A stretch of 64,000 nt of DNA from Lacibacter sediminis (GTDB lineage Bacteria; Bacteroidota; Bacteroidia; Chitinophagales; Chitinophagaceae). Location: contig NZ_CP060007.1 of NCBI RefSeq assembly GCF_014168535.1, positions 2,294,001 through 2,358,000 on the forward strand. Reading direction: 5' to 3'. A program made the translations under genes and the position numbers. Positions 33,517 through 42,711 of the stretch are shown piece after piece. Under the pieces are notes generated by a model. That model had not been told where the DNA came from. It made no database searches and saw only the letters and a list, made by a program, of their open reading frames with translations. Within the stretch, counting starts at the first letter, position 1. Each line of letters opens with the position of its first letter.

Positions 33517-36500
33517 TTAACTCGTTTTTTTCTTCTTGGCAATATATTCTGAGGGCAACATGTTAAATTTAGCCTTAAACGATTTTGCAAAATAGTTAGG
33601 TGTAGAAAATCCTACAGAGTATGCTACTTCAGCAATAGTTAATTCGCTTTTCTCCAACATCTGTGCTGCTTTGTCAAGTTTTACAGAACGTATAAATTCA
33701 ACTGGTGTTTGTCCCGTTAGTTCCAGCAATTTGCTATAGAGTGTACCTCTGCTCATGCCAACATGCCTGCTTAAGGTCTCAACAGACAATTGTGTATCGG
33801 TAAGATTGTCTTCAATATAAAGAACAATTTTTTGAATGAGTTTATCATTGGATGACTCTGTTTTGATTTTTGGTGTAAGAACTTCAACTCTTTTTGTATA
33901 CGTGTTCTTTAATGTATCATTCAACAGTAACAGGTTTTTAACCTTGGCATTAAGCACTTCAAAATTAAATGGCTTAGTGATGTAGTCGCTTGCCCCGGTT
34001 TTTAATCCCTTGATCTGGTTTTCTTCATCCGCTAATGCAGTTAAAAGTATTACGGGGATATGACTGGTTCTTTTATCTGCTTTAATTTTTTTACACAGTT
34101 GTATGCCGTCCATTTGAGGCATACTGATGTCGCTTACAATGAGAGTAGGGTGTAAAGACAATGCTTTCTGCCAACCTTCTATTCCGTTGGTAGCTTCAAA
34201 AACTTTATACTGCAAACGAAGATTTTCTTTGAGATAAAAGCGGAAATCATCATTGTCTTCTACCAATAAAATTGACGGGATGATCGATGAATGGGTTGTA
34301 CCTTCTTCTAGCAGATCTTCTTTATTTTCTGCCTGTTCAATTGCTTCGTTTTCATTAATTGGCGAAATCGTTAATATTTCACCCATTCGCTTACTCGCTG
34401 TTGATTCAACAAACGGAAGCTGAACAATAAACGTAGCTCCTTTTTCAACTTCGCTCATTACCTCAATTGTGCCTCCGTGCATTTTTACAAACTCTTTGGT
34501 AATAGATAAACCAATGCCTGAACCCTGGTTTAGTATTGTGGCTTCAGTCGTATTCTGAAAAAAACGTTCGAATATAACACCCATTTTATCTTGGGGAATT
34601 CCAATTCCGGAATCTCTAACGATCATCGAAATCCATGAGCTGGCATTGTCTGCATCACTTTCCTTTTTCTCAACTTCAAAATGGATACTTCCACCTTCAA
34701 GTGTGAACTTGAATGCATTCGACAAAAGATTAAATAGTATACGTTCTATTTTATCATGATCAAATTGTGTATGAAAATGTTCGATAGTGCTTGTAAAAGA
34801 GAAGTCAATTTTCTTTCTTTCTGAAAGATCCTGGAACGAATCAAACACGTCTCTTACAAAGAAAATAAGCTCGCCATCTTTTGGTTGAAGTTTTAATTCC
34901 TGTTCTTCCATTTTACGAAAGTCAAGCAGTTGATTTACCAGGTTCAACAGCCGTTTACCATTGCGTTTGATCATATTCAACTGCACCTTAAAAGCATTAT
35001 TCTTTTCCTGAGCTATTAGATTATCTACGGGACCAAGTATCAAAGAGATTGGTGTGCGGAACTCATGGCTGAGGTTTGTTAAGAATTTGAGTTTAAGTTG
35101 ATCAAGTTCGTGTATTCGTTCGGTTTCTTTACGTTCTTGTTCTGCGTGGAACCGTTCCTGCTCAAGGATATATTTACGTCTTATTTTTTCAATGCCACGG
35201 TGCCGGAAGTAGATAAGTGTACCGACTATGATCAAGGTATATAATATATAGGCATAAATGGTGCGCCAGAACGGCGGGTGTACATAAATCTTTATCGATG
35301 TTCCTTTTGTATTCCATACACCGTTATTATTACTTGCTCTTACCCGAAAGACATATTTGCCGGGATCAATATTCGTAAACGACACTGTTGAAGCATTTCC
35401 GATATTGATCCATTCTTTATCAAATCCTTCTAGTTTGTATTCATATTGGTTTTGCTCGGGTGCTGTATAGTTTAAGCCAACAAAACTTAACGCAAAGTTT
35501 TGCTTGTAATCAAGGTTTATTTCATTGGCAGTAATAATATTTTCCTTTACAGGTCCGTCTTCTGATGGAACTACAGACCTGTTAGAGATTTTCAGGTCAG
35601 TAAATATTACAGGTGGTACGGCATTATTCTTTTTCAGGTTTGATGGATTGAAGTAGTTGAAGCCTTCGTGACCTCCAAAAAACAAATCACCATTTCGTAA
35701 TCGTAAGCCAGATCCAAGAATAAAAATATTATGCTGGATACCATTGTGATAACTGTAATTATTGATCTTTTTTGAGTCTGTATCAAAACTGCTCAACCCC
35801 TTATTTGTGCTGATCCATAGAAGCCCGTTACTATCTTCAATTATTTTATAAATATTATTATTGTTAAGCCCATCTTTTTCTGAATAAGATATAAACTCAT
35901 TTGTCTTCCTGTTAAATAATCCCAAGCCTCCGCCAAACGTACCCGCCCAAATATTTCCTTGCCTGTCTTCTAATAATGTAAGCACCTTGTCGTTGGGTAG
36001 TTTGCTGTTTTCAGTTGTGAAGATTTTAAATTTTTGTGAAGAAGGATTATAAACAGCAATTCCTCCTCCATGCGTTGCGATCCACATATCGCCATTTTTA
36101 GCCTCAACAATATCACGTATATATCCGTTAATAGGTAAGTTTATATCGTTCGATAAAGTGGGGCGGGGCGTCATTTTAAATAATACCTTGTTATCGTTCC
36201 CTAAAACGAAAATGCCATTCCCATTGGTGCCAACCCATTTATTCCCTTTTTTGTCTTCTTTAACACAATATATATGGTTCGAATTAATGTCTGTGTTTTT
36301 TGTTCCCCGCAGAAGCTGTGCATATTTTCCGGAAGACTGATCATACATAAAATAACCATCACCAAACGTGCCGATCAATAGTTGATTATTCCCCGACATG
36401 GTTAAGGTTATTATCGAAAGCCGTTTGCTATCCGGACGCCTGGACTGTATATTGATTTGCTGAAATAATTTTGTTTTCGGATCAAACAAACTTAGCCCGC

Positions 36501-37656
36501 CACCATCTGTACCAACAAACACATTACCGTCTTTTGCTTCTGCAAAAGATGTAACAATGGGAGCGTTCAGCCCTTGTTTGTCAAATGGGTTGCTCTGTAC
36601 TAAATTAAAAAGGTTGAGGTTCTTATCATACTTGCTGATACCGCCCAAAAAGGTACCGATCCAGCAAATACCTTCTTTGGCAAGGTAAACACTACGAATA
36701 TTATTGCTTGAAAGACCATTGGTATTTCGGGGATCAAAATTGTAACCTGTGATAGTTTTTGTTTTCGTATCCTGTATGTTCAATCCTTTTGATGTGCCGA
36801 TCCATAATTTATTAGCGTCGTCAACGGCTATTGAATAAATGAAATTGCTATTGAGCGTTTGTGGGTTTCCTTCTATATGCTTAAACCTGGTAAATTCTTT
36901 GCCGTTGCCGGCTAACATATTTAACCCATTATTTGTACCAACCCAAATAGTCCCATCTTTATCTTCTGTAATTGACAGCACGTGGTTGTCGCTTAAACTT
37001 GCCGGGTCATTTGCGGAATAAAGAAATGGAGTGAGGGAATTTGTTTCTTTTATATATAAGAACAATCCGTCTGAAGTTCCAATCCAAATCCGGTGTTTAC
37101 TATCTTCAAAAAGAACGTTGCAGGTTTTGGTGAAACGGGATTTATTACCGGGTGTAAAATCAGTGATACGTTGAGTTTTTTTGTCCATGATGTTTATGCC
37201 ATCGAAATGGCCGATCCATAATTTACCCTGAAAATCGCTGCAAAGACTCATTATCACATTGTTTCGGATTGCATGTTTCAGAGGTTTGGCCGGAAAATTG
37301 ATGAAAGCATCCTTTTTCCGGTTGTATAAACTCAGCGACCCGCCACTGGTGCCAACCCATAAATTACCATCCTTGTCTTCGTGAAGCGATAAAATTTCGT
37401 TGGCTTGTAAACTTGTAGAGTCGGTTGTTTTCTTACGGTAAACTTTAAAGTTGGCTCCATCGAACCTGTCTAACCCATCGTCGGTGGCAAACCACATAAA
37501 TCCATACCTGTCCTTTAGAATTGCATTTACATTATTTGAAGACAGTCCGTCTCTGGTGGTGAGTGTTGTAAAATTTATATCGTCTTGTGCATTGGCTAGT
37601 GATAGCCACGTAAACATGCAAATAAAGGAAAGTAACAGCGTGTTATTGTTTTGCAT
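33517..37656 (-). CDS. Hybrid two-component system sensor/regulator of the xylan locus
   Basis: I start at the ATG at 37656 because it gives a clean signal peptide (L-L-S-F-I-C-M-F-T-W-L-S-L-A-N-A-Q); an upstream start at 37767 would bury it. The 1379-residue protein has about fourteen Reg_prop repeats forming two periplasmic propellers, a Y_Y_Y domain, one membrane helix, a HisKA domain with His864 in S-H-E-F-R-T-P, an HATPase domain (G-S-G-I-G-L-S-I), a receiver with Asp1176 in V-S-D-I-S-M-P-Q-M-D-G, and an AraC-type HTH. It should sense xylo-oligosaccharides in the periplasm and activate the adjacent susCD genes. Intact in all modules. Confidence 0.96.
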   Translation of the reverse strand: MQNNNTLLLSFICMFTWLSLANAQDDINFTTLTTRDGLSSNNVNAILKDRYGFMWFATDDGLDRFDGANFKVYRKKTTDSTSLQANEILSLHEDKDGNLWVGTSGGSLSLYNRKKDAFINFPAKPLKHAIRNNVIMSLCSDFQGKLWIGHFDGINIMDKKTQRITDFTPGNKSRFTKTCNVLFEDSKHRIWIGTSDGLFLYIKETNSLTPFLYSANDPASLSDNHVLSITEDKDGTIWVGTNNGLNMLAGNGKEFTRFKHIEGNPQTLNSNFIYSIAVDDANKLWIGTSKGLNIQDTKTKTITGYNFDPRNTNGLSSNNIRSVYLAKEGICWIGTFLGGISKYDKNLNLFNLVQSNPFDKQGLNAPIVTSFAEAKDGNVFVGTDGGGLSLFDPKTKLFQQINIQSRRPDSKRLSIITLTMSGNNQLLIGTFGDGYFMYDQSSGKYAQLLRGTKNTDINSNHIYCVKEDKKGNKWVGTNGNGIFVLGNDNKVLFKMTPRPTLSNDINLPINGYIRDIVEAKNGDMWIATHGGGIAVYNPSSQKFKIFTTENSKLPNDKVLTLLEDRQGNIWAGTFGGGLGLFNRKTNEFISYSEKDGLNNNNIYKIIEDSNGLLWISTNKGLSSFDTDSKKINNYSYHNGIQHNIFILGSGLRLRNGDLFFGGHEGFNYFNPSNLKKNNAVPPVIFTDLKISNRSVVPSEDGPVKENIITANEINLDYKQNFALSFVGLNYTAPEQNQYEYKLEGFDKEWINIGNASTVSFTNIDPGKYVFRVRASNNNGVWNTKGTSIKIYVHPPFWRTIYAYILYTLIIVGTLIYFRHRGIEKIRRKYILEQERFHAEQERKETERIHELDQLKLKFLTNLSHEFRTPISLILGPVDNLIAQEKNNAFKVQLNMIKRNGKRLLNLVNQLLDFRKMEEQELKLQPKDGELIFFVRDVFDSFQDLSERKKIDFSFTSTIEHFHTQFDHDKIERILFNLLSNAFKFTLEGGSIHFEVEKKESDADNASSWISMIVRDSGIGIPQDKMGVIFERFFQNTTEATILNQGSGIGLSITKEFVKMHGGTIEVMSEVEKGATFIVQLPFVESTASKRMGEILTISPINENEAIEQAENKEDLLEEGTTHSSIIPSILLVEDNDDFRFYLKENLRLQYKVFEATNGIEGWQKALSLHPTLIVSDISMPQMDGIQLCKKIKADKRTSHIPVILLTALADEENQIKGLKTGASDYITKPFNFEVLNAKVKNLLLLNDTLKNTYTKRVEVLTPKIKTESSNDKLIQKIVLYIEDNLTDTQLSVETLSRHVGMSRGTLYSKLLELTGQTPVEFIRSVKLDKAAQMLEKSELTIAEVAYSVGFSTPNYFAKSFKAKFNMLPSEYIAKKKKTS

Positions 37657-38395
37657 TTGGGGCGGCAGGCAATTGCTTTTAAAGTGATATAGAAATGCAG
37701 TCAATTCAACTGCAACTCCAGCGTTAAATAATTTTCGATCATTTGTTTCGATGGGCTGATAGTGCAAGCCTTCAAATAAACAGGTATTCCGTTTAATTGG
37801 TTTGAAAGATTTTCTGATCCATCAAAAAGCTGCTTAATAGAAAAATTTTGAACGACAAGCATATTCATTTTAGACCAACTTCTTCGGAACAGAAGCAAAT
37901 TTTTTCCTCTTAAAGCATTTCAAAATGCAAATCAAACAATCATTTAAAAATGCTAATCTAAAACATGTTTGCTTATGTAGTGCACATGTTCAAAAAAAAG
38001 GCAAAATTGCAACTAATTGATTTTCAATAAATCTAATCGGTTGCATAAAATCGAAATTAAACATTTGTTCTATAAGTTTCAACAAATGAGCCAGCCTTGC
38101 GGAGATTCAAAAATTAGTTTTGAATTCATAAGAATTTTTTTTGGCAATGATTAGATGCAAGAACGTTCGCTATTGATTTGATTGAAAAAAATTCGAAAGT
38201 GTATGACGTGAGGTGTCTGTAAAAACAACGAAACAAAATAAAAATTGCCTCCTTGTAAAAACCAGATTTTGACCGGCATACATGCGATTGTCTAGTTAAT
38301 CATATACCAACTTGAATTAGCTGCTTTGGAATTTACATAGAACTTCTATGTGGGGCCATGGTATGTAATTCAGGATTACCACTACTGATTGCCAT
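37657..38395. other. Divergent promoter region between sensor and sigma-factor genes
   Basis: About 740 AT-rich bp without a supported gene. It must carry the minus-strand promoter of the sensor and the plus-strand promoter of the sigma gene; no box fits the consensus well enough to name. Confidence 0.4.
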
Positions 38396-39004
38396 ATGGA
38401 AGTAATAAAAGATTTGCAACGCCAGTTTGCTACGAATGCAGACATGAGGGCATATAAAGAACTTTATATGCTCCTGTTTGATGGTCTTCATAGATTTTCT
38501 TATTCCCTCGTTAAGTCTCGTGAAGGCGCAGAAGAAATAGTCTCAGATGTCTTTATTAAATTATGGCAAATAAGGAACGAGCTGCATCACATCGATAACC
38601 TGAAGGGCTATCTCTACACGGTTGCAAGAAACCTCTCTCTCAACTATCTGGAAAAAAAATCCAGAAACCCTGTTGGTCATCTAAATGATATAGATGTAGA
38701 AAAGGTAATTGAATTCAACAGCCCTGAAGATCTGTTTATTTCGAATGAAACCATAAAGGGAATTGAACAAGTTGTACATAGGCTTCCAGCCCAATGCAAA
38801 ATGGTATTTCACTTGGTTAGAGAGGAAGGGTTAAAATATAAAGAGGTAGCTACTGAATTGAATATTTCTGTTTTCACGGTACGCAATCAAATGACGATTG
38901 CTACCAGGAAGATCGGAGAAGCTCTGTCGCAGCGTATTTCTAACCGCATGGGGTTGGAAATTTCTAATTTGATACCTGTTGATCAAATGAAAAAGACCAG
39001 TTGA
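38396..39004 (+). CDS. ECF-type RNA polymerase sigma factor
   Basis: The 202-residue protein has sigma region 2 (Y-K-E-L-Y-M-L-L-F-D-G-L-H-R-F ... A-E-E-I-V-S-D-V-F-I-K-L-W) with the conserved D-V-F-x-x-L-W, L-x-x-I-A/V-R-N-x-x-x-N-Y-L at the end of region 2, and a region-4 HTH (L-K-Y-K-E-V-A-T-E-L-N-I-S-V-F-T-V-R-N-Q). No FecR-like anti-sigma gene is adjacent, unlike many Bacteroidota sigma/TonB loci. It probably adds a control layer for the susCD operon 590 bp downstream. Confidence 0.92.
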   Translation: MEVIKDLQRQFATNADMRAYKELYMLLFDGLHRFSYSLVKSREGAEEIVSDVFIKLWQIRNELHHIDNLKGYLYTVARNLSLNYLEKKSRNPVGHLNDIDVEKVIEFNSPEDLFISNETIKGIEQVVHRLPAQCKMVFHLVREEGLKYKEVATELNISVFTVRNQMTIATRKIGEALSQRISNRMGLEISNLIPVDQMKKTS

Positions 39005-39594
39005 ATTTATGGGTTGCAGGCGGCAACTTTCATCCGTAAGTTTTTTTCTTTTTATCCAAGCAGAAGCTCTTTTAAAAAAGTTTTAAATGTCTTTGGTACA
39101 TTTTTAATTCTTAGTTGTCATTTCTATATAAAGCCCGTTACTGTTTTGAAATCAGCGACTTTGGTTATTGTTCAGCTTAAGGTAAACTGCTGAATCGGGT
39201 AAGTAAAAAGTGGAATTGGTAATTCCATTAAAATCAATATTCTGATTTTTTAAATCACATGATGATGCTCGAAAATTTTTGGGACATAGAAGTGGAGGAT
39301 TCATACAAAGAACAGGTCTACAACAAACATTTGCAACGATTGAGAAATCACTTGTGTAAAGATGTATCTCAATTCGAAATAAAATCAGAAAGGGTAACTG
39401 AGCTTGAAAACATAAAGATTGAGTGGGGATGTTGTAAAAGCAAATCATTATCCATCAACAAACAACTGGCTTAGTTATTCAGCGGAAAAAGTAGCGGCAA
39501 GTAAGATTCGTAAACGAAAATCATAGAACATTCTACTAAGGATGTTAGATAAACTGGTAAAATCAAGGCTTTCTATAAATTAAAAAAATCAAGT
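39005..39594. other. Leader region before the first susC gene
   Basis: About 590 bp that should hold the target promoter of the sensor or sigma factor. The best open frame is the small ORF at 39259. No direct repeat or TAnnTTTG box was found with confidence. Confidence 0.4.
39259..39474 (+). CDS. Possible small hypothetical protein (71 aa)
   Basis: A charged, helical 71-residue product (W-D-I-E-V-E-D-S-Y-K-E-Q-V-Y ... H-L-Q-R-L-R-N-H-L) has the composition of a real protein, but no family was recognised and the ribosome-binding site is weak. It may be a relic or a leader ORF in the susC upstream region. Confidence 0.25.
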   Translation: MMMLENFWDIEVEDSYKEQVYNKHLQRLRNHLCKDVSQFEIKSERVTELENIKIEWGCCKSKSLSINKQLA

Positions 39595-42500
39595 ATGAAA
39601 TGCGTGGCAAACAACTGGCTGCATAAGCTGACACTTGCTCTTTTCGGGATTTTATTGGCGGGGTTACCGGTTATGGCACAAGTAAGTGCACAAACGGTTT
39701 CGGGGTCAGTTAAAGATTCTTCCGGTGTTGCCCTTTCAGGGGCTACCGTAAAGGTAAAAGGGACCGCTATTGCAACTACAACCGATGCGGCTGGTAATTT
39801 CAAAATAACTATTCCATCAAAAGACAAAACGCTTTTGATCAGTTATGTTGGCATGGATGAGCTGGAAGTGAATGTAGGAGACCAAAGCATCATTGAAGTA
39901 AGGCTAAGTGTTGCCCGCTCTACATTGGAAGATGTGGTTATAGTGGGTTACGGAAAGCAGAAGAAAGAAAGTGTTGTAGGCGCCATTACTCAAACAACAG
40001 GTAAGGTACTTCAGCGTGCAGGAGGTGTTTCCAATATAGGTGCTGCGCTTACCGGTAATGTACCCGGGGTTATAACTGTGCAGGGAACAGGTATGCCGGG
40101 TGCTGAAGATCCGCTAATTTTTATTCGGGGTCAGGGAACATGGAATAGTTCAGGACCACTCATTCTAGTGGATGGAATTGAACGTCCGATGGCCGGAGTT
40201 GATATCGGTTCAGTAGAAAGTGTTTCAATTTTAAAGGATGCATCTGCTACAGCCGTGTTTGGTGTAAAAGGTGCAAACGGTGTTGTTCTTATCACTACTA
40301 AAAGAGGCGTAGAAGGCAAAGCCAACATAAATATTACAGTTAACTCTACAATGAAAGTTCCTTCTCGTTTGCCCGAGAAGTACGACGCATACGATGCGTT
40401 AACAATCAGAAATATGGCGATTGAACGGGAACTTGCAATTAGTCCCGCATCATGGCAGGATTATACTCCACAAGCAATTATTGAAAAATATCGTAACCCT
40501 GCAAATGCGCAAGAGGCACAGCAATATCCTAATATCGATTGGCAGGCCGAGTCATTAAAGAAGATGGCCATGGCACAAAATGCCAACATCAATATTTCAG
40601 GCGGATCAAGTTTTGTAAAATATTTTACTTCTGTAGATTTTCTTCACGAAGGTGATATCATGAAGATTCCGAATAATGGCAAAGGATATAAACCGGGATT
40701 TTTTTATGACAGGTTAAACATTCGTGCAAATCTTGATTTTAAGTTAACCAAAAGCACAACGCTCTCAACCAACATTTCCACACTTTATGGAAAAAGACAG
40801 GATACATGGAGCGGTTTTGAATATTCCTGGTATCAGGGAATCTATGGTCTTGCACCCGATCTTTTTTATCCACAGTATAGCGATGGTGCCTTCGGTTATT
40901 ATCCGCTCGATCCGGTGTCAACCAATAACCCGGCTCACATACTTTCAAATAACGGGGTAAGAAATACGAAGACTACCCAGATGACAACCGATTTTATTTT
41001 GACACAGGATCTGGGTATGTTGGTAAAAAATCTGTCGTTTAGAGGTTCGTATTCTTTAGACAATACGTTTGTTGCGCAAGGGGGTCAATTTGACGATGGA
41101 AGTGCAATTGTTAAATGGATTGCTCCTGATGGAAGAGTGCAATACAGAAATACAGCAGGCCCTAATCAGTTCGACTATATATTGCCACAATGGTCAGTAC
41201 GTCCAGATGCTTTCCAGAATGGACAAACAAGAAGAAGGCGTGTGTATCAGTTGCAATTAAATCATTCTGCAAAAATCGGACGGCATAATATCACAACCAT
41301 GGGCTTGTTTATGCGCAATGAAAATGCACAGGGCAGCTCGTTTCCTGAGTTTCGTGAAGACTGGGTGTTTAGAAGCACGTACAATTTTGCAAACAGATAT
41401 TTTGCTGAGATCAACGGAGCCTACAATGGTTCACAAAGATTTGGTCCGGATTACAGGTTCGACTTTTTCCCTTCTGCAGCTATAGGATGGACTTTGACGA
41501 ACGAAAAATTCATGGACAGATTACCTTGGTTATCCACGTTGAAAATCCGGGGTTCTTATGGCTTGGTAGGTAATGATGCAATTGGTGGAAATTACCTTTA
41601 CCTAACGCAGTGGGCTTTTGGAGGTCAAACACGCATGGGTGATAACAACGCAAACAGTCCCTATGTATGGTTCAGGGAAAATACAATTGGCAATCCGGAT
41701 ATACATTGGGAAACAGTGGCCAAGGCCAATATTGGTTTAGATTTCTCATTATTCAGAGGGCTTATTGAAGGTACGTTCGAGGTTTACAGAGATCAAAGAA
41801 CAGATGTGTTGGTAGCCGGAACGCAAAGAGCGGTACCTGCTTATTTCGGCGGTACTCCACCAACATCTAACCTTGGTAAAACAATTGTACAGGGATATGA
41901 AATTGAGCTGAAGTTCAATAAAAATTTCGGCAGAAACAAAGAAATGCGTTTATGGGGAAATGTAGCGATAACGCATGCAAAAGATGAGATCATTGATCGG
42001 GATGATCCTCAATTATTGGATGATTATTTAAAGCAGGCGGGTTACCAGATCGGCCAGTACAGATCGCAATTGCGTTCAGGTTATTACAATACCTGGGATG
42101 AGGTTTACGGTAGCAGTGTTGTAGATCAAAACGACAATAATAAATTGCCTGGAAACTTTAACCTGATTGATTTCAATGGTGATGGTGTAATTAACAACTT
42201 TGACAATGTACCATATGCCTACCCGGAAAGACCTCAAAATACATATACAGGCAGCGTGGGATTTGATTACAAACGTTTCTCAATTTTCGTTCAATTCTAT
42301 GCAGTAAATAATGTAACAAGGAATCTTGCGCAAACAAACTTCGCTGCAAATCTGAACTCTGTTTTCAAGCAAGGAGATTATTGGACGAAAGAGAATACAG
42401 ATGCTGCTTCACCACTTCCCCGTTGGAAGTCACGTTTATATAGCTATGGTGATTTCTTCAACTACGACGGTTCTTATGTTCGTTTAAAAACAGCGGAAAT

Positions 42501-42699
42501 ATCTTACACGTTAGACCCATTATGGTTAATAAAGGCGGGTATTCAATCAATGCGTGTTTATGTAAATGGTAATAACCTTCTTTTTTGGAGTAAGATGCCC
42601 GACGATCGTGAAGCAAATGTTGGTTCAAGTAATTTTTCCGGTCAGGGTGCATATCCAACCGTTCGCAGGATCAACTTTGGAATTAACCTCAGTTTATAA
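39595..42699 (+). CDS. SusC-like TonB-dependent transporter 1 (XusA-like)
   Basis: The 1034-residue protein has a signal peptide ending near V-M-A-Q, a carboxypeptidase-regulatory-like domain (V-S-G-S-V-K-D-S-S-G-V-A-L-S-G-A-T-V), a V-V-I-V-G-Y-G TonB-box region, the plug with the SusC signature L-I-L-V-D-G-I-E-R-P, and a long barrel ending in R-R-I-N-F-G-I-N-L-S-L. It imports oligosaccharides across the outer membrane with the SusD partner encoded next. First gene of the xylan operon; order matches the xus core cluster of Bacteroidota. Confidence 0.96.
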   Translation: MKCVANNWLHKLTLALFGILLAGLPVMAQVSAQTVSGSVKDSSGVALSGATVKVKGTAIATTTDAAGNFKITIPSKDKTLLISYVGMDELEVNVGDQSIIEVRLSVARSTLEDVVIVGYGKQKKESVVGAITQTTGKVLQRAGGVSNIGAALTGNVPGVITVQGTGMPGAEDPLIFIRGQGTWNSSGPLILVDGIERPMAGVDIGSVESVSILKDASATAVFGVKGANGVVLITTKRGVEGKANINITVNSTMKVPSRLPEKYDAYDALTIRNMAIERELAISPASWQDYTPQAIIEKYRNPANAQEAQQYPNIDWQAESLKKMAMAQNANINISGGSSFVKYFTSVDFLHEGDIMKIPNNGKGYKPGFFYDRLNIRANLDFKLTKSTTLSTNISTLYGKRQDTWSGFEYSWYQGIYGLAPDLFYPQYSDGAFGYYPLDPVSTNNPAHILSNNGVRNTKTTQMTTDFILTQDLGMLVKNLSFRGSYSLDNTFVAQGGQFDDGSAIVKWIAPDGRVQYRNTAGPNQFDYILPQWSVRPDAFQNGQTRRRRVYQLQLNHSAKIGRHNITTMGLFMRNENAQGSSFPEFREDWVFRSTYNFANRYFAEINGAYNGSQRFGPDYRFDFFPSAAIGWTLTNEKFMDRLPWLSTLKIRGSYGLVGNDAIGGNYLYLTQWAFGGQTRMGDNNANSPYVWFRENTIGNPDIHWETVAKANIGLDFSLFRGLIEGTFEVYRDQRTDVLVAGTQRAVPAYFGGTPPTSNLGKTIVQGYEIELKFNKNFGRNKEMRLWGNVAITHAKDEIIDRDDPQLLDDYLKQAGYQIGQYRSQLRSGYYNTWDEVYGSSVVDQNDNNKLPGNFNLIDFNGDGVINNFDNVPYAYPERPQNTYTGSVGFDYKRFSIFVQFYAVNNVTRNLAQTNFAANLNSVFKQGDYWTKENTDAASPLPRWKSRLYSYGDFFNYDGSYVRLKTAEISYTLDPLWLIKAGIQSMRVYVNGNNLLFWSKMPDDREANVGSSNFSGQGAYPTVRRINFGINLSL

Positions 42700-42711
42700 T
42701 TGATAAATACT

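Noticed and set aside
37701..37898. Small ORF upstream of the sensor gene
   Set aside because: Composition and position suggest leader DNA; no family or ribosome-binding site supports it.
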